64,000 bases of DNA from BPGX01 sp037447455 (GTDB taxonomy: Bacteria > Bacteroidota > Bacteroidia > B-17B0 > Aurantibacillaceae): NCBI GenBank assembly GCA_037447455.1, contig JBBIGQ010000010.1, positions 15,215 through 79,214 of the forward strand. The letters run 5' to 3'. The position numbers were made by a program, and so were the translations under genes. The notes under the pieces were generated by a model that searched no databases, was not told the origin of the DNA, and was given only the letters and a program-made list of their open reading frames with translations. Below, piece by piece: positions 56,847 through 64,000 of this stretch (positions are counted from its first letter, which is position 1; each line of letters opens with the position of its first letter).

Positions 56847-57256
56847 TTTGTATTGGATGGTGCAGTAGCGATGATCATTTTACATTTTGCCCGATCCCCA
56901 ATTTGCATCACATCTATAAAATCCTGATATTTTAAATCTTTATCAATGTGTAAAATGACAGTTGGTTCTGTTCTGTCTTTTGTTTTTTCAATAATGATAT
57001 TTTCCAGTTCAGAAAAATCCACTTCCTGTGTATTCACAAAATAGCGTCTATCTTTTGTAACAGATAAATGGACGGGCTTTTGACTATTATCCACCGGGCG
57101 GTTGGCTTTAGAATTGGGAAGATTCACTTTAATGGCATTGGGACTTACCATTGTTGAAAGTATAAGAAAGAATAAAAGAAGAAAAAACATAATGTCGTTA
57201 AGCGAATCCGTGCTTACTTCTGCTTCTTTATGCTTATGCTTTCTCAAACGATTCAT
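56843..57256 (-). CDS. ExbD/TolR family biopolymer transporter
   Basis: This 137-residue protein has a single membrane helix (about 20-40) containing the family aspartate (DSLNDIMFFLLLFFLIL). The periplasmic domain includes VNLPNSKANRPV and ILHIDKDLKYQDFIDVM. With ExbB it forms the proton-driven motor for TonB. It overlaps exbB and tonB by 4 bp each, a strictly coupled three-gene operon. A TolR role is less likely with TonB downstream. Confidence 0.92.
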   Translation of the reverse strand: MNRLRKHKHKEAEVSTDSLNDIMFFLLLFFLILSTMVSPNAIKVNLPNSKANRPVDNSQKPVHLSVTKDRRYFVNTQEVDFSELENIIIEKTKDRTEPTVILHIDKDLKYQDFIDVMQIGDRAKCKMIIATAPSNTK

Positions 57257-57960
57257 ACAGTTTCTGTTTGGTTAATCGTTTCCAAAAAATGTAACTGTGT
57301 TTCTTCTAACTGCCGGGCTGCTTTATCCACTTTTGCGTTAAGCCAGTGATATAGAATAAAAGATAAAATACCTATAGCAAGTCCGACAGCAGAGGATATC
57401 ATTTTTTGATACAATCCTGTAGAAATGACTTCTATTTCTACTGTTTTGGCTAAGGAAATATCATAAAAAATAACAATAACACCGATGATAGTACCTATGA
57501 ATCCAAACATTGGCGCCACTCTTCCGATGATGTTCAAAACATTGAGATTTTTTTCCATATAACTTAAAGAAAGAGAAGCGGCTATATCCATAGCTTCTTT
57601 TATTTCTGCTTCGGGCTTTCCTATTCGTTCCAGTCCTTGTTTTATCATAATAGATTGTGGCGTGGCAGCTGATTCACACAATCGAACAGCAGAAGCAATA
57701 TCACCTTTCTTAATAAATTCTTTAATGTTAAATAAAAATTGTTTGTCAAATTTATTATGTCTGGAAAAATACATCAGCCGTTCAATAGTAAAATATATGA
57801 CAACAAGAAACAAAATGGTCAGCGGAACAAGAATGGAACCACCTTTTAACAGCATCTCAAAAAGTGAAATTTCATCCTGTTTCTGTCCCATAATAGTAGA
57901 AATAGTACTAACCGCTGTCTGCGATGAATCTGACTGAATCTGCAAAAACACAAATAACAT
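57253..57960 (-). CDS. ExbB/TolQ/MotA family proton channel
   Basis: The 235-residue protein has three membrane helices, near residues 40-62, 137-160 and 185-205. A cytoplasmic loop between the first two includes SAVRLCESAATPQSIM. The MotA/ExbB signature GRVAPMFGFIGTIIGVI is present. The start at 57960 gives an N-terminal Gln/Ser-rich stretch; a later ATG cannot be excluded. It is the first gene of exbB-exbD-tonB. A TACCTTTA sequence at 57977-57984, one base off consensus, may be the -7 box. Confidence 0.92.
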   Translation of the reverse strand: MLFVFLQIQSDSSQTAVSTISTIMGQKQDEISLFEMLLKGGSILVPLTILFLVVIYFTIERLMYFSRHNKFDKQFLFNIKEFIKKGDIASAVRLCESAATPQSIMIKQGLERIGKPEAEIKEAMDIAASLSLSYMEKNLNVLNIIGRVAPMFGFIGTIIGVIVIFYDISLAKTVEIEVISTGLYQKMISSAVGLAIGILSFILYHWLNAKVDKAARQLEETQLHFLETINQTETV

Positions 57961-58129
57961 ATCTTAAATTTTGCTGTAAAGGTAAATGAGAGTTCAATAC
58001 TATAACGAATAGCACTTTAAATTATTTCAACAAGGTAGTGTTGATAAATCTTTAAATAACTCATTTTTATCTTTTTTCACTTTTCCAGGCGTTCTTCTAA
58101 AAACATAGTGTTTGTAAGAAACAGTTTTC

Positions 58130-59151
58130 TTATTTTCCAATGCTTTCGTTTAATTCTTCAATAGAGTTTTCAAACTGAAAAGCATCGTTCACTTGATAAT
58201 AATTTTCTTTATCCATTACGTTTTTATAAGCATATTTTGCAAAATCCAGTCGTGTTTGCTCAAATGAAAACAACTTCATAATATCTCTGACCTGACGGCT
58301 TTTCAGACACTTTGAGTCACAAATTTGTTTAGCCACCGTCAGTTTACTGTCTTCAAAAGATTTAGAGTTGATACTTTTTTAATATTTTCAAACTCTGTAT
58401 TACTTACTTCACATTTAACAACTGTTCTTGGCTTAGGGTGTGTAGTTGGAGTAGTCGGTACTGCTGCATTTTCAGAAGCTGTTGATGAAGAAGATACCAC
58501 CGTAGTAGAAACGACAGAAGTAGTATACGAGGTACTTGAATTATTCGTTGTCCCATCGTGTATTTGAATACCTGCACTGTTAGGTGATAAACTAATGTTT
58601 ATGCCCACTGCCCCATTGGGAGAATTAGAATAAGGCGATTGATCAGCAGTATTGGTGGTAATAACTGATGTAGAAGTAACCGTTTGAGTATTCAATGAAA
58701 TATTAGTATTGGCGGGACTAGTAACACTGATGTTGGGTGCAGGTTCTTCGGTAGAATAATTGACCACTGTTTGGTCGCCTGTACTTTCTCTGTGAATTTC
58801 GGTGACACTGTAAGGTTTAATTTTATACTTCCCGGCTTTATTAACGATTTGATAAACAAACTCCAATCCCTTTTTCTCTTCACCTTCCCACATCAGCATT
58901 GCATTAGTGTATAGGTCTGGTATTTTTTTATTATCCTCAAATACTACTCTGAGTTTAACCTGTGGTTGTTTGATGTTAGTAACACGTACATTGGTTTCAA
59001 AGTCAGGATTCTGCTTTACTCCATTGACATACAAATAAAACATCTCACCATTATTGCTAAACACAACTAAGTCATTTTGTGCGTTTGCAAGTTTGTAACT
59101 GAGTATCGTTCCTATAATACAGGCATTAAAAAATAATTGTTTAACGTTCAT
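58130..59151 (-). pseudogene. DUF4476 exported protein gene, split by a frameshift
   Basis: From ATG 59151 a signal peptide (VKQLFFNACIIGTILSYKLANA) leads into a beta domain and a Ser/Thr/Asn-rich linker. The frame stops at 58339, just after FENIKK. If the A6 run (minus strand, 58380-58375) had seven A, the frame continues as SINSKSFEDSKLTVAKQI. It joins the second open frame (QVRDIMKLFSFEQTRLDFAKYAY, ending ESIGK at 58130). The joined C-terminus is a normal DUF4476 domain, so an intact protein of about 340 residues is inferred. Cause may be assembly error, mutation or slippage. Function unknown. Confidence 0.75.
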
Positions 59152-59166
59152 AATTTTATTTTTTGA

Positions 59167-59174
59167 CAAAAGTA
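59167..59174 (-). promoter_or_regulatory. -7 promoter box for the DUF4476 gene
   Basis: TACTTTTG on the minus strand matches TAnnTTTG and lies 16 bases before the ATG at 59151. Confidence 0.5.
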
Positions 59175-59321
59175 AAAAACAATTCTCATTCCATAGTTTG
59201 TATTTTAACATATTTTCAACTTTGCTTAAAAATGATATAATTTAATTGTTTTTATATGCTCTTGCTTAAATAGCAGCTCTCATTTTTTGAATAATTAAAA
59301 AACTTGTAAAAGATCACAGTA

Positions 59322-59351
59322 AAGAAAAAAGTCACCTTTAAAAGGTCGCTT
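59322..59351 (-). terminator. Probable terminator of the comB operon
   Basis: On the minus strand, AAGCGACCTT-TTA-AAGGTGACTT forms a hairpin with a two-base internal mismatch, followed by TTTTCTTT. It lies 137 bp downstream of the damaged DUF167 gene. The rest of the 59212-59487 gap shows no gene. Confidence 0.5.
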
Positions 59352-59487
59352 ATTCCCATAAACAACACAACTCATTTGAATTTGATTCTCACAATAACAA
59401 ATATCAAAATAATTGTATAAAATCTTCTGAATTCCGTATTCAATAAAGCTGTTTTTCATTCTTACGACGCTTGAATCTGAATGCTTG

Positions 59488-59701
59488 TTATTTTAATATA
59501 TCTCTGATTTTATCCAAGTTCATTTTAATAGAAAGAAATTTATATCTGGATGTTTTACCCCCTTTAATAACAATATCCTGCTCCTTTAAAGATAATTTTT
59601 GAGAAAGATATTGAATCAGCCATTCATTTGCCTTATTTTTTTCTGGTGGTGCCGGCACGTGCATTGGGTTTTACAATTACTTTCACTACCATTACATCCA
59701 T
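59488..59701 (-). pseudogene. DUF167 (YggU-like) gene with internal deletion and frameshift
   Basis: Three bases after comB, ATG 59701 opens MDVMVVKVIVKPNA, the usual DUF167 start. That frame stops after 22 codons. A second frame carries VPAPPEKNKANEWLIQYLS, then IVIKGGKTSRYKFLSI, to a stop at 59488. These are the central and C-terminal DUF167 motifs (APPxxGKAN and GxTSRxK). About 15-20 residues expected between the KPNA and APP motifs are missing, and the frame changes there. The junction lies at a perfect 10-bp palindrome (59649-59658). I infer a deleted, probably inactive gene. Confidence 0.65.
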
Positions 59702-59704
59702 ATT

Positions 59705-60418
59705 CTACACTACAATTTTATCCTCCATCAATTTCGGGACAATCGCGTATTTATTTAAACTTAAACAAAAATCAACATCACTGTCCAGATTCAGGTTTTC
59801 CAGTCGCTTTTTATGCGAAGCCATATTCAGAAATTCCTTTAGTTTCCTTCTGGATCTATCAAATGTAAGGTAACCCAGTAAAGCTGAATCAGAATCTAAC
59901 GTATAATGATATTGTGCATACAAAAAATGTGTTACAGAACCAGCAAATACAAAATCTTCTAAATTAAACTTGTTCTTCCATCCAGCACACAACAGTAGGA
60001 CATTTTTATTTTGAGCAATAATATAATCTACCACTGCATTTAAGTTTAAAAAAGAACCTATGATTATTTCACCTTTATTTTTCGCAATCTGAATGGCTTG
60101 CGTACCATTCGTTGTTGTAATCACAATCTCCTTGTCCTGAATGGACTTATCTAAAAATTCAAGCGGACTGTTTCCAAAGTCAAAGCCCTCTACCGGTACT
60201 CCATTCTTTTCGCCGGCTACTAAATAATTTTTTGACTTGTAGAATTGTGCTTCTTCAATGCTTGCAACAGGTATAATAGAGGCAGCACCGTTTGCAAGTG
60301 CTGTTACAATAGTAGAAGTGGCTCTGAAAATGTCAATAATAACAATAATATTATCGGGCTGATGAATTCCATAAAATTCAAATTCAGCAGGAGTGAGAAT
60401 GATGTTGACACAAGGCAT
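59705..60418 (-). CDS. comB: 2-phosphosulfolactate phosphatase ComB-like
   Basis: ComB removes phosphate from 2-phosphosulfolactate, the second step of coenzyme M-type sulfonate synthesis; it is also found in many non-methanogens. The 237-residue protein has the family start VNIILTPAEF, the conserved DIFRATSTIVTAL, the GNSPLEF block, TTTNGTQAI and LLCAGWKNKFNLEDFVFAG. No comA, comC or cysteate gene is adjacent. It lies 6 bp after gcvT. Family call is firm; its role in this organism (perhaps sulfonolipid supply) is inference. Confidence 0.88.
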   Translation of the reverse strand: MPCVNIILTPAEFEFYGIHQPDNIIVIIDIFRATSTIVTALANGAASIIPVASIEEAQFYKSKNYLVAGEKNGVPVEGFDFGNSPLEFLDKSIQDKEIVITTTNGTQAIQIAKNKGEIIIGSFLNLNAVVDYIIAQNKNVLLLCAGWKNKFNLEDFVFAGSVTHFLYAQYHYTLDSDSALLGYLTFDRSRRKLKEFLNMASHKKRLENLNLDSDVDFCLSLNKYAIVPKLMEDKIVV

Positions 60419-60424
60419 ATAAAA

Positions 60425-61525
60425 CTATTTCTTCAGGAACGGAAGAGTAGTAACCTTTGCTTTTACTTGCTTTTCACGAATAAGAATAAATAATTCAGTA
60501 TCCGGTTGTGCAAATTCAGTTTTGACATACCCCATTCCAATGGCTTTATTCAGCAAAGGCGATTGCGTACCAGATGTTACTTCGCCAATGATTTGTCCAT
60601 TAGCATCTTGAATAACATAATGCTGACGGGGTATGCCACGTTCCATCATTTCAAAACCTACTAGTTTTTTTTGTACCCCTTTTTCTTTTTGCTGCAATAA
60701 AATATCTTTGGCAATAAAATTTTTAGAAAACTTTGTAATCCAGCCCAATCCCGCTTCTATTGGTGTAGTTGAGTCGTTGATGTCATTGCCATACAAACAA
60801 AAACCCATTTCTAAACGGAGTGTATCGCGGGCACCTAATCCACAAGGGTTGATGCCAAATTCTTTTCCGGCCTCTAAAATAGCATCCCACATATATGCCG
60901 CATCTTTGTTCCACACATAAATTTCAAATCCGCCTGCACCTGTGTAACCCGTATTCGAAATAATGACATCTTTAATACCTGCCATTTCACCGGCTTCAAA
61001 ACAATAATACGGTATTTTAGACAATTCAATAGTAGTTAATTTTTGAAGTGTCTGAACAGCTTTTGGACCTTGTACTGCCAGCAAACTCAAGTCATCACTG
61101 ATATTTTGCATTTCTGCATCAAAAGTATTGTGTTGTTGTATCCAGTTCCAATCTTTTTCTATATTGGAAGCATTGACCACCAAATAATACTCTGTTTCAG
61201 ACCAGCGGTAAACGAGTAAATCATCTACAATGCCTCCTTTATCATTGGTTATACAGGAGTACTGTACTTTTTTGTTAGTTAATTTAGATGCATCGTTGGT
61301 GGTAACAAGTTGTATCAAGTCCAATGCTTGTTTACCTCTAATTACAAATTCTCCCATGTGCGACACATCAAATATCCCAACGGCATTTCTGACGGTCAGG
61401 TGTTCATCATTGACACCAGAATAAGACACAGGCATTTCAAATCCTGCAAATGGTACCATTTTGGCGCCTAATTGAATATGCTTATTGTAAAGGGCTGTTT
61501 TCTTTAAAGATGTTGTGATAGACAT
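60425..61525 (-). CDS. gcvT: Glycine cleavage system aminomethyltransferase (T protein)
   Basis: GcvT releases ammonia from the aminomethyl-lipoyl H protein and passes the one-carbon unit to tetrahydrofolate. The 366-residue protein has FAGFEMPVSYSG, FDVSHMGEF, VQGPKAVQTL, SNTGYTGAGGFEIY, GLGARDTLRLE and the C-terminal GIGMGYV. The ATG at 61525 is chosen; the longer frame from 61588 runs into tRNA-Leu. No gcvH or gcvP is nearby. It follows tRNA-Leu by 36 bp and precedes comB by 6 bp. Confidence 0.95.
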   Translation of the reverse strand: MSITTSLKKTALYNKHIQLGAKMVPFAGFEMPVSYSGVNDEHLTVRNAVGIFDVSHMGEFVIRGKQALDLIQLVTTNDASKLTNKKVQYSCITNDKGGIVDDLLVYRWSETEYYLVVNASNIEKDWNWIQQHNTFDAEMQNISDDLSLLAVQGPKAVQTLQKLTTIELSKIPYYCFEAGEMAGIKDVIISNTGYTGAGGFEIYVWNKDAAYMWDAILEAGKEFGINPCGLGARDTLRLEMGFCLYGNDINDSTTPIEAGLGWITKFSKNFIAKDILLQQKEKGVQKKLVGFEMMERGIPRQHYVIQDANGQIIGEVTSGTQSPLLNKAIGMGYVKTEFAQPDTELFILIREKQVKAKVTTLPFLKK

Positions 61526-61561
61526 AGATAGATGTTTTTGAAGTTTGATTTTGTTTTGAAG

Positions 61562-61645
61562 TACCCGAGGCGGGACTCGAACCCGCACTCCCTAATTGGA
61601 ACTGGCTTCTGAGACCAGTGCGTCTACCAATTCCGCCACCCGGGC
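61562..61645 (-). tRNA. tRNA-Leu (anticodon CAG)
   Basis: The 84-nt gene folds with acceptor GCCCGGG/CTCGGGT (two G-U pairs) and discriminator A. The anticodon arm is CTGGT-CTCAGAA-GCCAG, with CAG at 34-36. A long variable arm and the T arm GCGGG-TTCGAGT-CCCGC are typical for leucine. No CCA is encoded. It lies between hemN and gcvT on their strand. Confidence 0.95.
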
Positions 61646-61661
61646 ATTCTATTTTTTCATA

Positions 61662-63014
61662 CTATATTGCTTTACTAAAGATAGGTTTCTCCGAATGGGC
61701 TTGCTGACTGGGCTCATCTAATGCATAACAGATATTACGAATCAGCAGTTTGCCGGTTTCTGTTACTTTTATAGAATTATCAATCTGTTCAGCCAAACCA
61801 TCTTGCAAAATATTTTCCCATAATGTGTTTTCATTCATTAATTCAACTATAATATCATCTTTATTATTCCATTCCGTTTCAAAATAACAAAGCAAATTCA
61901 AAAGGTGTTTTCTTATTTGCTTTTCTTTGTTACTTAGCTTATGCCCCTTAAACAATGGTATTTCCTTTTCAACCAATGCTTGATATTCTTCCACTTCTTT
62001 GACATTTTGCACATACATATCACCTGAATCACTAATAGAAGACACACCAAGCGCTATCAAGGTGTCCGAATGTTGAACCGTATATCCCATAAAATTCCTG
62101 TGCAATCGTTTTTCCTGACGAGCAATAAATAGCTCATCCTGAGGTAAAGCAAAATGATCCATTCCTACATCTTCATATCCATTTTTCAATAACAATTCCC
62201 TTCCAGATAAATATAATCGTATTTTTTCAGAAGTAGGTGGCAAATCTTTTTCTGTAAATTTTCTTTGAGCAGCTTTTATCCACGGCACGTGAGCATAACT
62301 ATAAAATGCTATTCTATCCGGTTTTAATTCAATAACTTTTTTTATTGTATCTAATAATCCTTCTTTTGTTTGAAACGGTAAGCCATACACCAAATCATAA
62401 TTGATACTTTTATAACCAAGATACCGGGCATACTCTGTTAATCGCTTAACTTCCATAAACTCCTGAGTACGATTGATGGCTACCTGTACTTTTTTGTCAA
62501 AGTCCTGAATACCTATACTAATTCTGTCAAAAGACAATTCTTTCAACACCTCCAGATGTTCATTTTTTGAAAAATGAGGATGTATTTCTATGCTACCTTG
62601 AAAGTTATCAGATAAACGATTATTTTTGTAAATACCAGAAAGAAGTAACTGTAAATTTTCGGGTGAGAAAAAAGTAGGAGTACCACCCCCTAAATGTATT
62701 TCACGAATGGTTACACTTCCAAAAATGCTTTTGTAATACTCCCATTCTTTTAAGACAGAATCCAGATAAGGTTTTTCTACCTGATGGTTTACAGTAATGC
62801 GTTTGTTACATCCACAATACGTACACAATTGTTCACAAAAAGGCAAATGAATATAAATACTTATTCCCTCTTTTTTAATCTTTTCAATATTTTGAATTAA
62901 ATTGTGCTCCCAATCCTGAATACTAACAGTATTCTTCCACATTGGTACAGGCGGATAGCTTGTATATCGCGGCACCGAAACATTGTATTTCATTATAAGT
63001 TCAGATATCTGCAT
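61662..63014 (-). CDS. hemN: Oxygen-independent coproporphyrinogen III oxidase HemN
   Basis: HemN is a radical SAM enzyme that converts coproporphyrinogen III to protoporphyrinogen IX without oxygen. The 450-residue protein has the motif CEQLCTYCGC (C60, C64, C67, with C69 following, as in true HemN), the GGGTPTF loop and the RISIGIQDF block. The C-terminal HemN domain includes the RNFMGYTVQ motif. These features favour true HemN over the HemW heme chaperone. It follows the DUF3467 gene by 18 bp. Confidence 0.94.
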   Translation of the reverse strand: MQISELIMKYNVSVPRYTSYPPVPMWKNTVSIQDWEHNLIQNIEKIKKEGISIYIHLPFCEQLCTYCGCNKRITVNHQVEKPYLDSVLKEWEYYKSIFGSVTIREIHLGGGTPTFFSPENLQLLLSGIYKNNRLSDNFQGSIEIHPHFSKNEHLEVLKELSFDRISIGIQDFDKKVQVAINRTQEFMEVKRLTEYARYLGYKSINYDLVYGLPFQTKEGLLDTIKKVIELKPDRIAFYSYAHVPWIKAAQRKFTEKDLPPTSEKIRLYLSGRELLLKNGYEDVGMDHFALPQDELFIARQEKRLHRNFMGYTVQHSDTLIALGVSSISDSGDMYVQNVKEVEEYQALVEKEIPLFKGHKLSNKEKQIRKHLLNLLCYFETEWNNKDDIIVELMNENTLWENILQDGLAEQIDNSIKVTETGKLLIRNICYALDEPSQQAHSEKPIFSKAI

Positions 63015-63032
63015 ACTTTTATGGATACTAAA

Positions 63033-63344
63033 TTATGCCTGAGCAGTAGGAGTACCGAAACTAAACGGTACATTAATCTCTTGATCTTTAATAATACCAT
63101 GATTTTTTTCAAAGGTTTTAATATTGTTTTCCAATGCCTTCAAAAGGCGCTTAGCATTTTGAGGCGTTAATATTATTCTTGACCGTACTCTTGCTTTTGG
63201 AAGACCAGGCATAATACTCACAAAATCAACAACAAACTCATTTTGTGAATGTGAAATAATAGCTAAGTTCGAGTAAATCCCATCCGCCATATCTGCTGAC
63301 AATTCAATATCTATTCCCTGATTATTATTTTCTTTATGATCCAT
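63033..63344 (-). CDS. DUF3467 domain protein
   Basis: The 103-residue protein matches DUF3467: IDIELSADMADGIYSNLAII, then HSQNEFVVDFVSIMPG, RVRSRIILTPQNAKRLLKAL and an Asn/Lys-rich helix. It lacks a signal peptide and is likely cytosolic. Function unknown; members are widespread in Bacteroidota. A -7 box is 11 bases upstream and hemN follows closely, suggesting co-transcription. Confidence 0.9.
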   Translation of the reverse strand: MDHKENNNQGIDIELSADMADGIYSNLAIISHSQNEFVVDFVSIMPGLPKARVRSRIILTPQNAKRLLKALENNIKTFEKNHGIIKDQEINVPFSFGTPTAQA

Positions 63345-63354
63345 TTTTTTTTCG

Positions 63355-63362
63355 CAAAAGTA
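63355..63362 (-). promoter_or_regulatory. -7 promoter box for the DUF3467-hemN unit
   Basis: TACTTTTG on the minus strand matches TAnnTTTG. The ATG at 63344 is only 11 bases beyond, so the transcript is nearly leaderless. Confidence 0.5.
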
Positions 63363-63455
63363 ACAAATTTATTTCTTGGATTTATTGTAAAGCAAATTAA
63401 CTAAAAAAACTAATCATTTCCACTACTCTATTGCTTCTTTCTCACTAAAATTACT

Positions 63456-63485
63456 AAAAAACAAAAGCATCAAGCCACTGCTTTT
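63456..63485 (-). terminator. Terminator after the type B T9SS gene
   Basis: On the minus strand, AAAAGCA-GTGGCTTGA-TGCTTTT gives a perfect 7-bp stem with a 9-base loop, followed by GTTTTTT. It lies about 80 bp after the stop at 63567. Confidence 0.6.
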
Positions 63486-63566
63486 CTTATTCGTTGAACA
63501 GTATAATCTGATTTCTCAATACTCTCAAAGAACGTTCGAATTAAAAAAAACTCCTCTATCAAAAAT

Positions 63567-64000
63567 CTATTTCTCACCATTATATGGCAAACAAGTTACA
63601 TGTCCGACAAATTCATGCTTATTGCCTTTCAAATCTTTTACATAAATTTTATACACATACACATCTTGTGTGGCTTTGCCTTCACTCCCTTTCACACTAC
63701 CATCCCATCCCTTTTGAAAATTATTACTTTCAAAAATGAGTTCACCCCATCTATCAAATATCAACATTTTGTAATCATTTTCATCAATACCAATACCTTT
63801 TGGTTGAAACACATCGTTTAATCCATTGTCATCTGGTGTAAATACATTGGGTATGTATAAATGAAATTCAGGTTCAATGGTAATCATTTTAGCGATGTAG
63901 TCAGTGCAACCATATTGATTAGTAGCAATGAGTGAAACAGTATATGTACCGCTGTAGGTATATTCATGTGAAGGGTTGACAAGAGTCGTAGTATTGGTAG
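63567..64000 (-). CDS. C-terminal end of a PKD/CHU_C T9SS type B protein (cut by window edge)
   Basis: The frame is open to base 64000, so only about 144 C-terminal residues are seen; an ATG at 63887 is internal. They comprise the end of a PKD domain (HEYTYSGTYTVSLIATNQYGC) and a full type B sorting domain. The latter shows IPNVFTPDDNGLNDVF, FDRWGELIFES, KGWDGSVKG and KHEFVGHVT. It is a second cargo of the T9SS route used by the 17.5-kb protein. The upstream architecture is outside the window. Confidence 0.9.
   Translation of the reverse strand, partial: TNTTTLVNPSHEYTYSGTYTVSLIATNQYGCTDYIAKMITIEPEFHLYIPNVFTPDDNGLNDVFQPKGIGIDENDYKMLIFDRWGELIFESNNFQKGWDGSVKGSEGKATQDVYVYKIYVKDLKGNKHEFVGHVTCLPYNGEK

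Noticed and set aside
61526..61588. Longer N-terminus for gcvT
   Set aside because: The extra codons include the T-arm end of tRNA-Leu (RVRVPPRV), not GcvT family sequence.
1..64000. Mobile elements, prophage, restriction, toxin-antitoxin or CRISPR systems
   Set aside because: I looked on both strands for transposases, integrases, terminal repeats and defence genes and found none supported.

Overview
This is a low-GC chromosomal segment from a member of the Bacteroidota. The evidence is internal: proteins with type IX secretion (T9SS) sorting domains, a PorP/SprF-like and a PorE-like protein, a DUF3467 protein, several upstream elements matching the Bacteroidota sigma box TAnnTTTG (two with a TTTG box 20 bp further upstream), an archaeal/eukaryotic-type ProRS and a eukaryotic-type NADP-IDH. 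Genes are dense and mostly housekeeping. I saw no insertion sequence, prophage, CRISPR array or integrase. Order or family below Bacteroidota cannot be settled by eye.

Layout. 1-4.5 kb: ribD (cut by the left edge) divergent from hutI-pdxJ, then a COG2509 flavoprotein. 4.5-8 kb: pyrH and clpC. 8-12.8 kb: a DUF349 coiled-coil protein, a DUF1573 lipoprotein, yajC, hemE and a T9SS cargo protein. 12.9-17.3 kb: proS, rseP and an alpha-oxoamine synthase. 17.5-21.3 kb: a 1268-residue PKD-repeat surface protein with a type B sorting domain. 21.8-28.7 kb: a frameshifted small lipoprotein gene, an S46 dipeptidyl peptidase, tRNA-Ser, an M61 peptidase, a CPBP protease and a universal stress protein. 28.8-32 kb: icd, accB, accC. 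32-37.8 kb: a cysteine-rich secreted protein, then a PorP/PorE-like pair in which PorE seems to end in a SPOR-like domain. 37.8-42.8 kb: a low-molecular-weight tyrosine phosphatase, a TPR histidine kinase, prfA and an amidase. 42.9-50 kb: lptD, an aminotransferase, an M23/LysM peptidase, ubiX, a beta-barrel protein, a small conserved protein and engB. 50.2-53.2 kb: an unknown protein, an LpxD family acyltransferase, a lipoprotein and panC. 53.2-59.2 kb: an LRR protein, RidA, a DUF4139 protein, TonB-ExbD-ExbB and a frameshifted DUF4476 gene. 59.5-64 kb: a damaged DUF167 gene, comB, gcvT, tRNA-Leu, hemN, a DUF3467 protein and the C-terminal end of a second type B T9SS protein.

How it fits together. 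Much of the window serves the envelope: LPS transport and acylation (LptD, LpxD), wall remodelling (amidase, M23), TonB energization, envelope proteolysis (RseP, CPBP, S46, M61) and T9SS surface display. The rest is core metabolism: heme, riboflavin, vitamin B6, pantothenate, fatty acid initiation and the TCA cycle.

The most notable observations are the SPOR-ended PorE-like protein and three damaged genes. Two of those are each restored by one extra A in an A-run, which suggests either assembly errors or slippage. The third carries an internal deletion ending at a perfect 10-bp palindrome. I found no clearly new multi-gene system.
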